A stretch of 64,000 bases of DNA from Dastarcus helophoroides (GCA_028583605.1 CM053326.1:5774587-5838586); one strand, 5' to 3'. Positions 21,632-32,971 are shown, numbered from the stretch's first letter. Program-made: numbers and translations. Notes: generated by a model from the sequence alone, not told the origin.

Positions 21632-22850
21632 TTATTGTAGTACTTTATGGTACACGATATTTTTTGTTTGATTACCTAGCGCGTAAACAAACAGAACAGG
21701 GGGTTTTCCAACACGGTAACAGGCAACATATAATTGACCATGCGAGAAACATGGATTTTCTAGATAAATACCACCAACACTTAATGACTGCCCCTGGGAT
21801 TTGTTTATAGTCATAGCAAAAGCAAGCCGTACTGGAAACTGCAGTTGTTTAAACTCGAATGGTACGTCAGTCGGAATCATTGGGATGCGGGGTATCAAAC
21901 GTCTTCTTTATACTTTCCTTTCAATATGACTGCTTCTATTACGTTATTCAGTAATTTTTTTTATTGCTAATCGTGTGCCGTTTTAAAGTCGCGGTTGGTT
22001 GGTATTTCGCAACATTATAACTACAGATCCGACCTTTAATTGAAGATTATGAGGCGGCAATCCTTCATTAGTTGCCGTATCAACTGATTTATATGTCCTC
22101 ATTTCGCCAGGAATGTCATCTTGAATTTTGAAATTTAATTCATTTACATCAGTGTTTTTGGCAGCCAGTATAACTCGTTCGCTCAACCAATCATGGAATA
22201 AGTAATTTTGAGCGATATTTGAAAACACTTTTTGAATGAGTTCAGCTTTAGATTGCGTTAACTGACAAAAACTCTCAGGAAAGGTGATGCAGCCAGTCAG
22301 TACGTCTATGGAAATTTTGCCATTACCAATATCAATGAGTTGTTCAGAGAATGTGTCTCCAGATTGATCATTTTGCAACATGACAGGCATATTCTCGCTT
22401 AAATGTAATACCTGGACATGTTTCCACAAATTGGAGGACTTTAAACATGCATTCAGTTCATCAGCTTGCCGTTCACGTGGAACCACTGGCAATGTTTGCC
22501 GAAAATCTCCTGATAATAAAATCATTGCGCCACCAAATTGGTTTTGGTTCTTCCGTAGATCTTTTAGGGTTCTATCTAAAGCCTTTAAAGATTTTTTATG
22601 CGCCATCGTGCATTCATCCCACACTATTAGTTTACATTGCTGCAAAACCTTTGCCATTGCAGAATTCTTGAGAATGTTGCAGGTTGCAGTGTCGTTGCTT
22701 TGCATATTCAATGGCAATTTTAGAGCTGAATGGGCTGTTCGACCGCCTTCAAGCAAAGTTGCTGCAATGCCTGACGAAGCAAGAGCAAGAGCAATTTCAT
22801 TACAATTTACATTTTACTATAGACAATTTGTTTTTGAGGAATTTCGTTAA
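21632..22850 (-). pseudogene. Helitron PIF1-like helicase, C-terminal part
   Basis: Frames 21983-22756 (257 codons) and 21632-21898 (88 codons), plus upstream ALALASSGIAATLLEGGRTAHS, form the C-terminal half of a Helitron RepHel helicase. Visible motifs are LIVWDECTMAHKK (Walker B-type, helicase motif II), MILLSGDFRQTLPVV (motif III), FAMTINKSQGQSL and NPCFSHGQLYVACYRVGKP (motifs V and VI). The Walker A motif and the whole HUH Rep nuclease are absent, and a frameshift or stop lies near 21900-21980. In intact elements this protein unwinds DNA during rolling-circle transposition. This copy cannot. The plus-strand frames at 22380-22887 are shadows. Confidence 0.85.
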
Positions 22851-23005
22851 TGTACGAAATTCTTTCTGCTCCGCGACAGCATTTTAACGTCACTCAATTG
22901 TCCCGAAACCTCTCCTCTAACACTTAAATTTATGGTATGGTATTAAAGTTTAAATTAACTTTTAAGTATTATTACGAATCTTTTGTATAAGAGTATAGAA
23001 AAGTT

Positions 23006-23240
23006 ACTTCAAGGAATATTCTAAAAAAAGAATTAGCGAAATCGGTTCAGCCGTTCTCGAGATTTGCGCTTAGCAACACATTCAGCGAAAAGTGTTGTTT
23101 TTAGACTTTTTCAGCCAATTTTTTTAAATTTTTTGCTGCGAAAGAATCATCCTCGTACTTTAAGGAATATTCTAAAAAAAGAATTGGCGAAATCGGTTCA
23201 GCTGTTCTCGAGATTTGCGCTTAGCAACACATTCAGCGAT
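23006..23240. repeat. Tandem duplication of the Helitron 5' terminal region
   Basis: About 83 bp from TTCAAGGAATATTCTAAAAA to AACACATTCAGCGA occurs at about 23008-23088 and again at about 23160-23240, with only a few differences. Only the outer copy is joined to the terminal TCTATAAT. Confidence 0.85.
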
Positions 23241-23460
23241 TCATTTTTATATTATAGAAGTGCTATAGATAATTTGGATATTTCAAAATGAAAAATGTGT
23301 TTTTACTGTACATTTTATAACTTTTGCAATTTTACATCGATTTACATATTTCTTTTTAAGGTTTTACAGATAGAAAATTAACGAAAACAACTAGTTAAGG
23401 CAATTAATAAAGATATCAGTGGTAAAAAAAAACGTGAAGGTAAAATTATATAAAAAAAAA

Positions 23461-25119
23461 TTAACATCTGTGTTTTCCAGAGCAAATGTCATGTAGCCCC
23501 ATTTTGTATCTAGTGCAGATAAAGTTGGAACGCTTAATTCCGGTCATCCTATTGCTGCAGACCGTACACTGCCGTAAATTGCGTCCAGACATTTTCTCCA
23601 AAGCTAATTTTTGGCTCCAAGTTGACGTTCCATTTTCAACATTTTTCAATGTCATCCATTCTTCTTCAATTTGTCCACTAGTGGCGGATGTGAATTGCAG
23701 CCGAGACATTTTTTTTTCCAGTGGTAGTTGCTGTAAAGAATATAGGAATTCAACACCATTCGTCCAAATACATTGAACATCACTTTCTCCCAGAATTTGT
23801 AAGTTCTTTGCTTGTCCAAGTATGCATACAACATTTTATCGGATTCATCTACTCCTCCCATATATTTATTGTAATCGTGAATCATGCTTGGTTTTTCTTT
23901 TGTATTTTCGAAAGAGTCGTTTTTTTGTTGTTACGGATACACTATTAGAATTACTGGAATTACTGGCTTTGATGTTTTATCTTTGAATCAAGATATCAAG
24001 ATATTTTGATTTGCAAAATATTTTGCCACACCAACCTTCGCTTTCTTGGCTTCTGCAGGAATTTCTTCCCCATTGCGACAGATTGTTCCCGTAAGGTAGG
24101 TGTTTCTTTGTAAAAGTGATTTAGGTAAATGTAAACTGGTATAAAAATTATACGTAAACAAATGATATCCTTTATTTAGGTAATTCCCCACTGACAGCAA
24201 CTTTTCAATTACCGAAAATCCAAGTCCGTTTTTTTATAGGTTCCCTGTCTTCTACATTTTTGGCTCCTTTATAACAAAAAAAAAACCCAAACATTACTTT
24301 ATAATTGAGTCACACAGTATCCAGAATTTTATCTTCCATTTATGATGCTTTTTATTTGGAAGATACTGCTTTATTACCGAATGGCATTGTGTACCAAACA
24401 GTGATTCATCAATAGACAATTGTTGATGCGACACATAATGCTGAGAAAAAAGTGTATTAGCATGCTTTACAAGCATATCAAATCTTGTGCAAGGATCATA
24501 ATCTGAATGACCTGGGGCAGCTACTAGTCTATTTTCCACCAAATGGAAAAATTTTAGCAACAACAGAAACCTATCTCTAGCGAACATTTTTCCAAACCAT
24601 GGAACCATGGTATTTTCTTGGAATCCTGTCTCCAATAGCAGTACATCGTTTCGTTATTCCAATTTCTAGCAAGACTGCTATAAAAGCTTTTACTTCTAAA
24701 ACATTTGTTGGCGTCCATTTCTTGGCTCGTGAAGTAGCCTAAACAACGTGCGATTCCATAAACTGGGAAACGTATCTTTTTGTCTCTTTAACGATGTTTT
24801 TCATAAGTGATGAATTTAAAATTAAATTAAAATACTCTATGGGACTGGCATTTAATGCAGGAGCGCGTCTTGGGCCCGAATGCTTCAAAAAAAATCTTCT
24901 GTTGCTTTGAATGTATGTTGGTGGAATGGTGGTGAATGTTAGATCTTTCGTTTCTGAAGAAGAAGAAGATGATGATGCACTTTCCACAGTTAATCTATTT
25001 CTTCTGTGGACAATAATGCTTTCGTCATCACCACTTTCACTATTCATATGCACTGCTTCGTCCTCTGACGTGACACTTGACCTTGATTCAGTGTCCGAAA
25101 TATTATCATCACTCAGCAT
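23461..25119 (-). pseudogene. piggyBac-family transposase, frameshifted
   Basis: Five minus-strand frames line up as one transposase of about 590 residues. They are an acidic Ser-rich N-terminus (24739-25119), the core start FGKMFARDRFLLLLKFFH and LSIDESLFG with the first catalytic Asp (24294-24635), then GYHLFTYNFYTS and NTYLTGTICRN (23988-24200). Next come MIHDYNKYMGGVDESDKM with the third catalytic Asp (23652-23885) and a cysteine-rich tail ending HDICSGKHRC (23461-23709). Where the family has DNFYTS the sequence has YNFYTS, so the second catalytic Asp is replaced by Tyr. At least three frameshifts separate the parts. The protein would excise and insert at TTAA sites; this copy is dead. 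Element termini were not found, but GCGATAGCGCC and GCGCCATAGCGC at 25285-25345 could be subterminal motifs. Confidence 0.88.
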
Positions 25120-25832
25120 GATTAGGTATTTTCAATACATAAAAAATTAAAATAATGTTTTTTTTTGGAATGAAAACTAATTAAAAATCGCTATTTATGC
25201 TTTAAAAGACACACTTTCGTTACGAAAACGCAAGAGCGCAAAATATTTGCTCACGCGCAGAGATACAGACTCGTACTGAAATGACAGGGCGATAGCGCCG
25301 CTTAGCTTGTTTGGATTTGAAATCTGGAAGCGCCATAGCGCTGCATAGCCGTCAAAAGGTTACATCGAAAGTTCTAAAAAATAAATCAAAATTTAGACAG
25401 AAAGAAAAAAGAATTTAGAAAGTCTAGATTTAGAGGCAAAGTGAAAATATGAATGAAAAACGTTTTCAACGACCACAATATACTGATGTGGCCAAGGAAG
25501 GCCAAAACCGTTATAGAGAAACGCCGGGAAATATCGGTCAGGAGGGTAAATCAGACCAGTGAAATTCATTGTCAAATAAATCGCCAATAGTTAATCTTTG
25601 TTGCAAAAATAGTTCTTGGTATGGCATATATAATAATTTGTTGCTACAGTTGCCGATATCATCATACGTCTCCCTGGTAAATTGTTATTTGTCTTTAACA
25701 GAATTTTTTTACGAAGGTGTTGCGTATGAAATCGATAACTAGACTCATCTGCATCTCTAAATCTAGGAACATGAACTAGAGGTGGCTTACAGCTTTTTTT
25801 TATATAAAACTAATCGCTAAACCCTAATATTA
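25120..25832. other. Flank of the piggyBac relic
   Basis: Part of this is probably the 5' end of the piggyBac element. The rest, including a 64-codon minus frame (25393-25587), is not recognised. Confidence 0.35.
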
Positions 25833-26410
25833 GGTTTGTTCCAACCGAACATTTCTGATTAGTTTCCGACTAATTCATGAACTAGTTCGTACGCATGCGT
25901 GCATTCCGTATTACACTCCGACTGGTTTGGGATTGTACACGTTGGAACGCACTTTGGGACTTCTCGGAAAACCTCTGGTCTTCGCCGTCTGTCTCAATCG
26001 AAAGCGATGAAAATAAATCTTCATCACATATAAATCCCTCTACGAAATTCATTTTTATTATTTTTGAGCAAATATAGTGAATGAAAAATAGAATTCAGAA
26101 CTTAACAACACAATTTACATTTGTTCCGACAAGATCAAAACATCTGACAATTGTATTGACAAATAACAACTGAGAAATTCGATACCGCTTATCGATTACT
26201 TATTGCGCATGTTCCCAACTGCCAGTTCAAGCTCTCGGCTGCTGACTGTTCTGACTGATCACAAATCAATTCACGAACTAGTCAGAGCACTGTTGGAACA
26301 CCGGACTGCCAGTTGGGTTGGAGTTTGCACTTGGTTGGAACGGTAAATTTTGAATGCACATGCGCCGGACGGTTGCAAACTAGTTTGATGTTCGGTTGGA
26401 ACAAACCTAT
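25830..26410. mobile_element. Harbinger-like non-autonomous element with GGTTTGTTCC ends
   Basis: The element proper is 25833-26407 (575 bp). It has perfect 20-bp inverted ends, GGTTTGTTCCAACCGAACAT. The left flank is TTA, a typical Harbinger 3-bp target; the right flank is TAT, so the duplication is imperfect. Several further copies of the GTTGGAAC/GTTCCAAC word occur inside near both ends. A 56-codon minus-strand frame (25882-26052) is present. The superfamily call is inference from end sequence and the TTA flank. Confidence 0.6.
25882..26052 (-). CDS. Short acidic frame inside the GGTTTGTTCC element
   Basis: The 56-codon frame starts MNFVEGFICDEDLFSSLSIE and ends in a Ser/Arg-rich stretch, RVQSQTSRSVIRNARMRTN. 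Its acidic start could be the N-terminus of a Harbinger protein, with the rest of the element deleted. This is a guess from context. No known domain is visible and it may be chance. Confidence 0.25.
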   Translation of the reverse strand: MNFVEGFICDEDLFSSLSIETDGEDQRFSEKSQSAFQRVQSQTSRSVIRNARMRTN

Positions 26411-28445
26411 AGCTTCACACATTAAAAGATGCAACAACTTTATGTGATCTATGCATTTTCGGTTAACATCAACCAGCGTGATCGATAATAACCGAAACCG
26501 ATGGATATGTCTTCAAACCATAATTACTAACACTAGCTTTATTTAGATGTTATTATTTATTATAGATAGAAAAACAACACGTGTCTCATGATAATAATAT
26601 GGAAATATTATAAAATCTCTAGAATATTAAAATTACTCTGAATGGTATGCAAAGGAGTTAGTAAAGGTGGGCAATAATGAATTGCATATCGCAACTTATT
26701 GTGAAATGTGCAACGTATATGTACCGGGTGGCCAACTAAGAAAGGACGCCGGCTATATCTCGGCAACGAACCATTCCACATTTTTGAGAAAAAAATTTCA
26801 ATGAGAAAAGTGCCCCTGAAAAATCGCTGGAAAATATTTTTGAGGTTCTAAAATGACCGCTAGGTGGCGTAATACGTGAAGCTAAATAGAAAATTAAGAT
26901 TTTCTCAAAATTTTGCTTTAGTAAATTATATTAAAAATGCATGCATTGTAATCCTAGAGTAGTTTTAATATGTTTTTACTCTACACTCTTTCTTCTATCT
27001 CTAAAAATAAAGTGGTGGGGAGACATCGAAGAAAAATTTTTTAAATCCCATTTACTTTGGTTAACCTCAATAAAATTTAAAAAATTTAGTCTCTATAGAA
27101 AGAACGCTATTTATTGAAAGCACTTTCATATATTTTTATTTTAAAATTATTGTCGTTGCTACAGCGCGTTATATAAAATGGTAACAAATTTCGCCGTTTC
27201 TATAAAGAAAACTAAATAGGAATATATGTCAATTTCAATGACTTAAAATACAGAATTGAAACCCCTAGATATCAGTGAAAACCGCAACTCGATATCTTTT
27301 ATCTAACCGGAGATATTAGCGAATAAAATTTCAGTAACGAAAAAGCTTGATGACGTTGTTTACCATTTAGAAAACAAAATCAGATGAGGTTTAGAATTTG
27401 TCTTACATAATATAAAAATAAGTAATTAACATACCTGCAATGATCTAATAGTAATAACAGTGAATAATGTAAAAGAATTAACCGAAGAAACAATCTAATA
27501 TTCAAAAAAAAAAGTAAAAAAAAGACACTGCATTACATTAAAAATGTTAAATTAATATCCTCTATTGACTGGAGCCCTAGATGTTTAAGCTGTCTACAGC
27601 CCATCATTTTTATGCAGTGAATCCTCTGACGAATGAACAACACCGCTATTTTAACTGACCATTCTAAATTTTTGAAAACATTTTCGACTGTTTTTATTTG
27701 ATCGGTTAACATCGATTAATTAATTTTTTTTATTTTTGTACATTTTTGGTATTTTGTTTCTTTTGAATATTGCTGTTTAGTGAGTTTAAGTTGAATTAAT
27801 ATGTGCCCTATCTATTACGACTATGAAAAACGTTTGGCCAGCTATATTGTTTTTTTTTTTATTTTAGTTTATATTGATGTGGTCGATATTCCCTGGCATT
27901 CCCCTATAGTTTTGATTGTAAATGTTTTCAACTTTTAGCACGTTCGCATTGTTTTATTACAGAACATTTAATTGAAATTATTTGTTAGGTTTAACACACT
28001 TAAACGCATGTCACGCTGACTACGCTGTATGCAATGAAATTCGCCACGATGCATATCCAGAATATAAGGATTAAAGATACCTCACACAGTGCGCTTTGTA
28101 GACCTTCAAAGTTGCATCGTACTTCTAGTTAGATATGTGTCAAGAACTTGTAACTTAACTCTATACTATAAAAGAAAGTCACCGAGAGTATACTTTTGTT
28201 TAACCAACAATCTAATTTTTTCTTAATAATTGATGCCACAATACTGAATTGTCGAATCGACCCCGAGAGTTTTCCAGTGGTGCAAAGTAAGTTTTCATTT
28301 CAAAAATTTAAAATAACTTTGAATAGATAAAAACCAAAGCATTGAACTCTGGACAGAAGGTCGGAAATTTCTATGTGCGTCTCAGTAAACAATTGCATTT
28401 GTCATCGTGGAAATACATTTTGCCAAAGATAACAATTTTGGTGAA
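26411..28445. other. AT-rich intergenic DNA
   Basis: TACCGGGTGGCCAACTAAGA at about 26727 looks like the outer end of a TA-flanked element, but I found no matching inverted end. The rest contains only AT-rich sequence with no coding homology. Confidence 0.4.
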
Positions 28446-28448
28446 ATG

Positions 28449-28655
28449 GAGTGGTCCTTGGTTATCTTCAAAAATTGAAATATAAATCATGTCCCCTGAA
28501 ACCAAGAAAAATTAAAAAACAGAACAAAGGTTGCTCTAATGCGTTTCAATAGCAAAGCTATCATCTTCAGAGAGATAATGTATTATTGTGCTTTTTAATC
28601 TTTCTTGGTTTCAAGGGACAAGATTTGTATTTTAATTTTTAAAGATAACAATGCT
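28449..28655. repeat. Two Penelope-like ends in inverted orientation
   Basis: The left part (28449-28574) is a minus-strand terminal block, GGTCCTTGGTTATCTTCAAA to TCATCTTCAGAGAG. The right part (about 28595-28655) is a plus-strand terminal block, TTCTTGGTTTCAAGGGACAA onwards. The left part includes a hammerhead-like motif at 28534-28574. There is no coding sequence, so this is a minimal inverted pair of Penelope-like ends. Confidence 0.65.
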
Positions 28656-28880
28656 TTCCAAACAATAAAGGCCATTTTTGTCTAGCTTAACAGTTTTCCA
28701 AGTCTTAGCAGGGTTTTTCGTGGATCACTGTTTGCATCAAATTATCATCGGAATGACGCGACGATGTAAACTGCAGAATTCATAGGATCATAACTCTTAA
28801 ATCCAACACCCAACAATGCCTTCATTGGCACCTAAACATCATTAATATTTCGAGATGTTTGGGCTAAACTACGGACGGGG

Positions 28881-29686
28881 TTAAATTCATAAAATGATAA
28901 TTAACAAACGAAAATCTAGTTTCGATATTGCGTCTCAAAAAATAAACTAAAAAATTGTAATTTTTAAAATTAATTGACATTTTTAACCCTTACTCTGTGG
29001 AATCCTTTAATATTTAAAAGTAATAATTTCTATTAGCCATAAATATAAAAAGAGATATAAAAAAATCCACAATGTTTCATAAATATTTGCTATGACCGAA
29101 CCTGGTTTAGCTTTTCAGCATCATCGGCGGTCATACCAGTTGATTTGATCAACTTTTGCAAAGCATCTATTTCAAACAAAACATAAACTTACAAGCGCGA
29201 ACACAGTAGAAGTATTACATATTTGCAACAATATTAAAAGACTTAACTTCCTGGAAGCCAACGGAATTCACAAATATTTACAATAGAGACAGTTTACACT
29301 TATGAGCGAGCAGCTAGGTCTTCTGGACACACCTTTAATTGGAGCTTTGAATAAAAATTTGGATTAGACGGAAGATTGGTAAGAGTCTCTGATCCATGGG
29401 GCTGGTTGGCATAACAGCTATTGGTATAAGAGCCGACGATGCTGAAAAGCGAAACCAGGTCCGGTCGTAGCAAATATATATAGAAACATTGCGGAATTTT
29501 TTATATCTTTATATCTTTTTATATTTATCGCTAATAGAAATTATTACTTTTAAATATTAAAGAATTCCACAGAGTAAGGATTAAAAATGTCAATTAATTT
29601 TAAAAACTACAATTTTTTAGCTTATTTTTTGAGACGCAATATCGAAACTAGGTTTTCGTTTGTTAATTATCATTTTATAAATTTAA
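28881..29686. repeat. Long inverted repeat, arms of about 250 bp
   Basis: Arm 28881-29128 is inverted at 29432-29686, around a spacer of about 300 bp. The outermost sequence is TTAAATTCATAAAATGATAA on the left and its complement, with one change, on the right. The inner boundary is GCATCATCGGC/GCCGACGATGC. Divergence between the arms is modest. There is no coding sequence in the spacer. It is probably a foldback-type DNA element. The left edge reads GGGG|TTAA and I could not confirm a target duplication. Confidence 0.85.
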
Positions 29687-30408
29687 TCTCTTGTATTTAT
29701 CTTTAGTTATGTGTTTTAAAGTTAATGAAAATAATATATAATTACTTTAATAAGGAAACTATATTTGTTTTGTTAACAATGTATTTAGTTCTTCTGTACA
29801 AAGTTGTATTGTAGATTTATTTAAATTAAATTACGATAACGTTATAAGCACAAGCATTTTTTTCTTTATGTCAACAGTTCCTTTGCAAAAATATTCCTTT
29901 CTTGTTAAGTTGCTTTGCCTCTTTAGATATTTTCAATGAAATAGAGTTTAACAGAAATAGCGGATAGGAAATGTTTACGTATCGCCCTAACTATTATGCT
30001 GCAGCTTTGGCAACAGATGGTGCAATATTTTATCAGAGAAGCTTTAACGGATTTGCGATATTGTATACCATTAGATATCTGTTGTGAAAGCTTTTTCTGG
30101 AATAAATTTGCCCAACTGACAAATTAAAAATTGCTATTCTAAGCTATTACACAGAATATATTACAGAGAGAAATTATGTTATCAGTTAAGCTTATCTGAT
30201 GGTAGAGCGATTTGAGATGCTGTATATTTGAAACATGGGGCTAAATATGATATGTATTAAACAATCCTGCTAATGATGATGGATTGCCGTTCAAATATTA
30301 TTGAGCTTATTAATACTATATCTTAATCAAATATTTTAACTTTTAACTATCCAAAACACAGAATATTCCAAAGGTAAACTTTGGTTAACAATAGACACTA
30401 AAAAAAAA
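29687..30408. other. Intergenic DNA, nothing recognised
   Basis: I see no gene, repeat or transposon end here. Confidence 0.5.
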
Positions 30409-30825
30409 GAGGGTGATTTTTTAAAAACAAACAACCCCAAATATCTAGAAGATAAAAACGTTTTATGCAAAATGCCGAAAGGTCAATTTTGGTAGTGACG
30501 GGGACACTTAATTTGTGTGGTTTTGGACCTGCAGGTGCGCCCTCTTGGCTGGGGCTGTACCTTGCTCAGAAGAAATAAAAAACTGCTACTCCTACATACC
30601 CAAAAAGAAGTTAAATGGACCTGTCAAACAATAAATGTTTCAATGTTTCATTTATTCATTTAAGATTTTTGAGGAAGCTGCTGTCCCAGCCAAGGGGGTG
30701 AACATGTAGGTCTTAACCTACACTAGCTAATTGTACCTCTTACAACCAAAATTGACCAGCTCTGGCATTTTAAGCATAGTATTTTTGTTTTTTAATTATT
30801 TAGGCTTTCAAAAAATCACCCTGTA
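30409..30825. mobile_element. Foldback MITE with GGGTGATTTTTT ends
   Basis: The left end GAGGGTGATTTTTTAAAAAC and the right end read inward CAGGGTGATTTTTTGAAAGC match closely. A further inverted match (GCCGAAAGGTCAATTTTGGT and GCCAGAGCTGGTCAATTTTG) continues inward, and the centre pairs CTCTTGGCTGGGG with CCCAGCCAAGGGG. The whole 415 bp is thus an imperfect palindrome. TA follows the right end (30824-30825); the left TA has been lost in an A-run. Confidence 0.7.
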
Positions 30826-31951
30826 TTTGACGAAACCTGGTAAGTCCAACAAAATGTTTAAACATTTTATTTCATGCCCATATTCTGTACCGTTAAAATA
30901 AAATTAACATGGGAGGTTTTGAATAATATACGGTTACTTATTAACAAATATACACTGCTGACGAAAAGTTTCCGAACACCTCTTTAAGTGATAATCCAAG
31001 AGAGGCCAGAGGTTCAAAACTGAAATGTAACTTTAGGGAGGCCTAATATCTTAAGAAGTAAAGTGTTTTTAATCGTATTAACTACTTCTCAGCCCCCATC
31101 ATTTGTATACTTGCAGACCAAACAAGGAAAATGAGCTACGGACGTATTTATGTCCCGTCATACGTCGTGTTTGAAGAACGTGTAAAACTGTAAGAAATGA
31201 ATGAAAGGTATTTAATGTTAATTACTTTGTTATCTGTAATTCATAGCAATACATTTTTAAGATAAATATATATTTTTATTTGGCCTGGACGGCCTTAATT
31301 TGCCATATTTTAAAATAATACATTTTTTCTTTATTTTAACATTAGAAATGTTAATGTTGAGATAGGAACCAAGTTTCGCCTATTCGTTCAAGTAATAAAA
31401 GTACTTGGTGTCGCTCATGCACTCGGGACTCGATAGCTCGGCATTAAGAGGGACTGGCGCCGTCGTGGAAAATAGAAGCGACGAAGCGAGTCTTCAGTTT
31501 ACAGTTAACCACAGGGCACAGTATACGTTTAATCCAGCCACATTGCACAGGGCCATCAGCTGTAGATACTAAAAGTTTGGGAAATAGCAAAAATGTGAAA
31601 GATATTGAGAACGTAATAAACGTTTACGAGATACTAAGGATAGGGATTCTAGTGATTTGAGTATGAAAAGAAATATTCCACAAAATAGGTCTTAACATGA
31701 GCGTGTAGTAAAAATCCTCTTGAAATGTCTAATGTTTACTTCTTAGGTATTCTTTTTGATAATGGTAAATGCATTATGCTGAGAAGACTCCTATTTGAAC
31801 TGTATAGTTCTTTTAAAAAGTAGGATTCAGTTCAGTCAGAATATGGTCGTTTATCAGAGCCAACATACTTAAATAAGATATCTTGGGAAGATTAAACTAA
31901 CAACGACTTCGAGATTATTGAATATTAGTTGAATAAGATATCTGTATTGAT
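30826..31951. other. Intergenic DNA with one possible Tc1-like end
   Basis: TACACTGCTGACGAAAAGTT at about 30952 resembles a Tc1-type inverted end preceded by TA, but its partner is not seen. The more GC-rich stretch near 31390-31560 is not recognised. Confidence 0.3.
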
Positions 31952-32066
31952 AGATATTTTTATACTTTTTTGATGCAACGGACTGGTCCTTGGTTATCTT
32001 CAAAAATTGAAACACAGAACTTGTCCCCTGAAACCAAGAAAAATTAAAAAAACACAACAAAGGTTG

Positions 32067-32107
32067 CTCTAACGCGTTTCGACAGCCAAGCTGTCATCTT
32101 CAGAGAG
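32067..32107 (-). ncRNA. Hammerhead-ribozyme-like motif, left arm
   Basis: On the minus strand the order is CUCU, CUGAAGA, a bulged U, GACAGC-loop-GCUGUC, GAA, ACGCGU, U, AGAG. This fits hammerhead rules: core CUGANGA, 6-bp stem II, GAA, a very short stem III and a 4-bp stem I, with cleavage expected after the U before AGAG. The extra U at the start of stem II departs from the standard form. Penelope-like elements are known to carry hammerhead motifs. Confidence 0.55.
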
Positions 32108-32221
32108 AAACTAACATCTAATCTTAAAATGAATCCTTATATACTAAGAATATTCACTTCGTGCGTGATCGGCCGCACCCGAACGCGCATCCAATCATAC
32201 ACGTCGTTGTGTCACAATTTT

Positions 32222-32920
32222 TTATCTATCAACCTTAACTATTTTTAACAGAGATGAATGGCCTAAAGGTCCAGCGCAACCATTCATAAGGTTGTTTCCA
32301 GCCTTATGGATGGCTAAGCTCTCACATGCATTTAACATATAATTTTTATTAACTACTCTTAACAATTTAATATTATTATCTATCCTATGATCTAATTCAA
32401 AAGCATGTCGAGCCACACTTGACTTCTCAGTTCTTCCGTACCTCAAATGAGCCAAATGTTCTTTGAGTCGGATTTTAAGAGATCGTCTAGTTTGTCCGAC
32501 ATACTTTTGAGGACAATCCCTACATGAAATTTGGTAAATACCAGACTTATCTGTTTGCTCTACTTTATACTTTAAACTACCCAAAAGCGAATTTAATTTT
32601 CCATTAGAAGTATAAATAACCTGAAAACCCTGATTTCGTAAAATTCCACCCAAACCCTGCGTGAGCGAGGGTTCAAATGGAAGTGAGACGAATTTAAAGT
32701 TTTTGTTTTCATCAGCACGGAAAGTTGAAGTATTCACCAATTCACATTTAAATTTTTTTCTTATTAATAATTTTATAAATAATATTTGGATCGAATCCAT
32801 TAACTTCAGCTATATGTTTTATTGTCTTCAACTCCTTTCTGAATCTTTCCCTACTAAGAGCAAGACTCAGAAGGCGATGGGCAAGGCAGTTGAAGCTTGC
32901 CATTTTGTGCTGTATGCAAT
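32222..32920 (-). pseudogene. Penelope-like protein C-terminus with GIY-YIG endonuclease
   Basis: The main frame (32222-32800, 192 codons) carries SGIYQISCRDCPQKYVGQT followed by RRSLKIRLKEHLAHLR, the GIY...YVGQT..R.....EH core of the GIY-YIG endonuclease that Penelope-like elements fuse to their reverse transcriptase. Upstream, in another frame, lies HKMASFNCLAHRLLSLALS then ERFRKELKTIKHIAEVNGFD, the linker that normally joins RT to endonuclease. A frameshift in an A-run near 32760 separates them. The RT domain itself is missing, removed by truncation at the inversion junction. The endonuclease nicks target DNA to prime reverse transcription. This copy is non-functional as a whole. Confidence 0.85.
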
Positions 32921-32931
32921 GGTTAGAATCG

Positions 32932-32971
32932 GAAGTTATATAGCGGAAGGTACTGTCCGCTATATAACTTC
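32932..32971. repeat. 16-bp hairpin at the inversion junction
   Basis: GAAGTTATATAGCGGA (32932-32947) is exactly complementary to 32956-32971 around an 8-nt loop. It lies where the two inverted Penelope-like arms meet, so it may mark the strand-switch that created the inversion. Confidence 0.8.

Larger units (their letters stand above)
21337..23258 (-). mobile_element. Helitron, internally deleted, both termini present
   Basis: On the minus strand the element starts TCTATAATATAAAAATGAAT (23258 downward) and ends CTAG followed by T (21340-21337), the 5'-TC and 3'-CTRR termini of Helitrons. Just inside the 3' end is GTTCGCCGAGTCGGCTAG, which contains the palindrome GCCGAGTCGGC. The helicase remnant lies between, on the same strand. 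The 5' terminal region is duplicated in tandem. The base next to the 5' end is T rather than the usual A. The Rep domain and the Walker A part of the helicase are missing. Confidence 0.8.

Noticed and set aside
22380..22887. Three plus-strand frames over the Helitron
   Set aside because: They lie antisense to the helicase, whose motifs are unmistakable on the minus strand.
24911..25150. Plus-strand frame of 79 codons
   Set aside because: Shadow of the Ser/Asp-rich N-terminus of the piggyBac transposase.
26727..27600. TA-type element starting TACCGGGTGGCC
   Set aside because: No complementary right end with a TA flank was found downstream.
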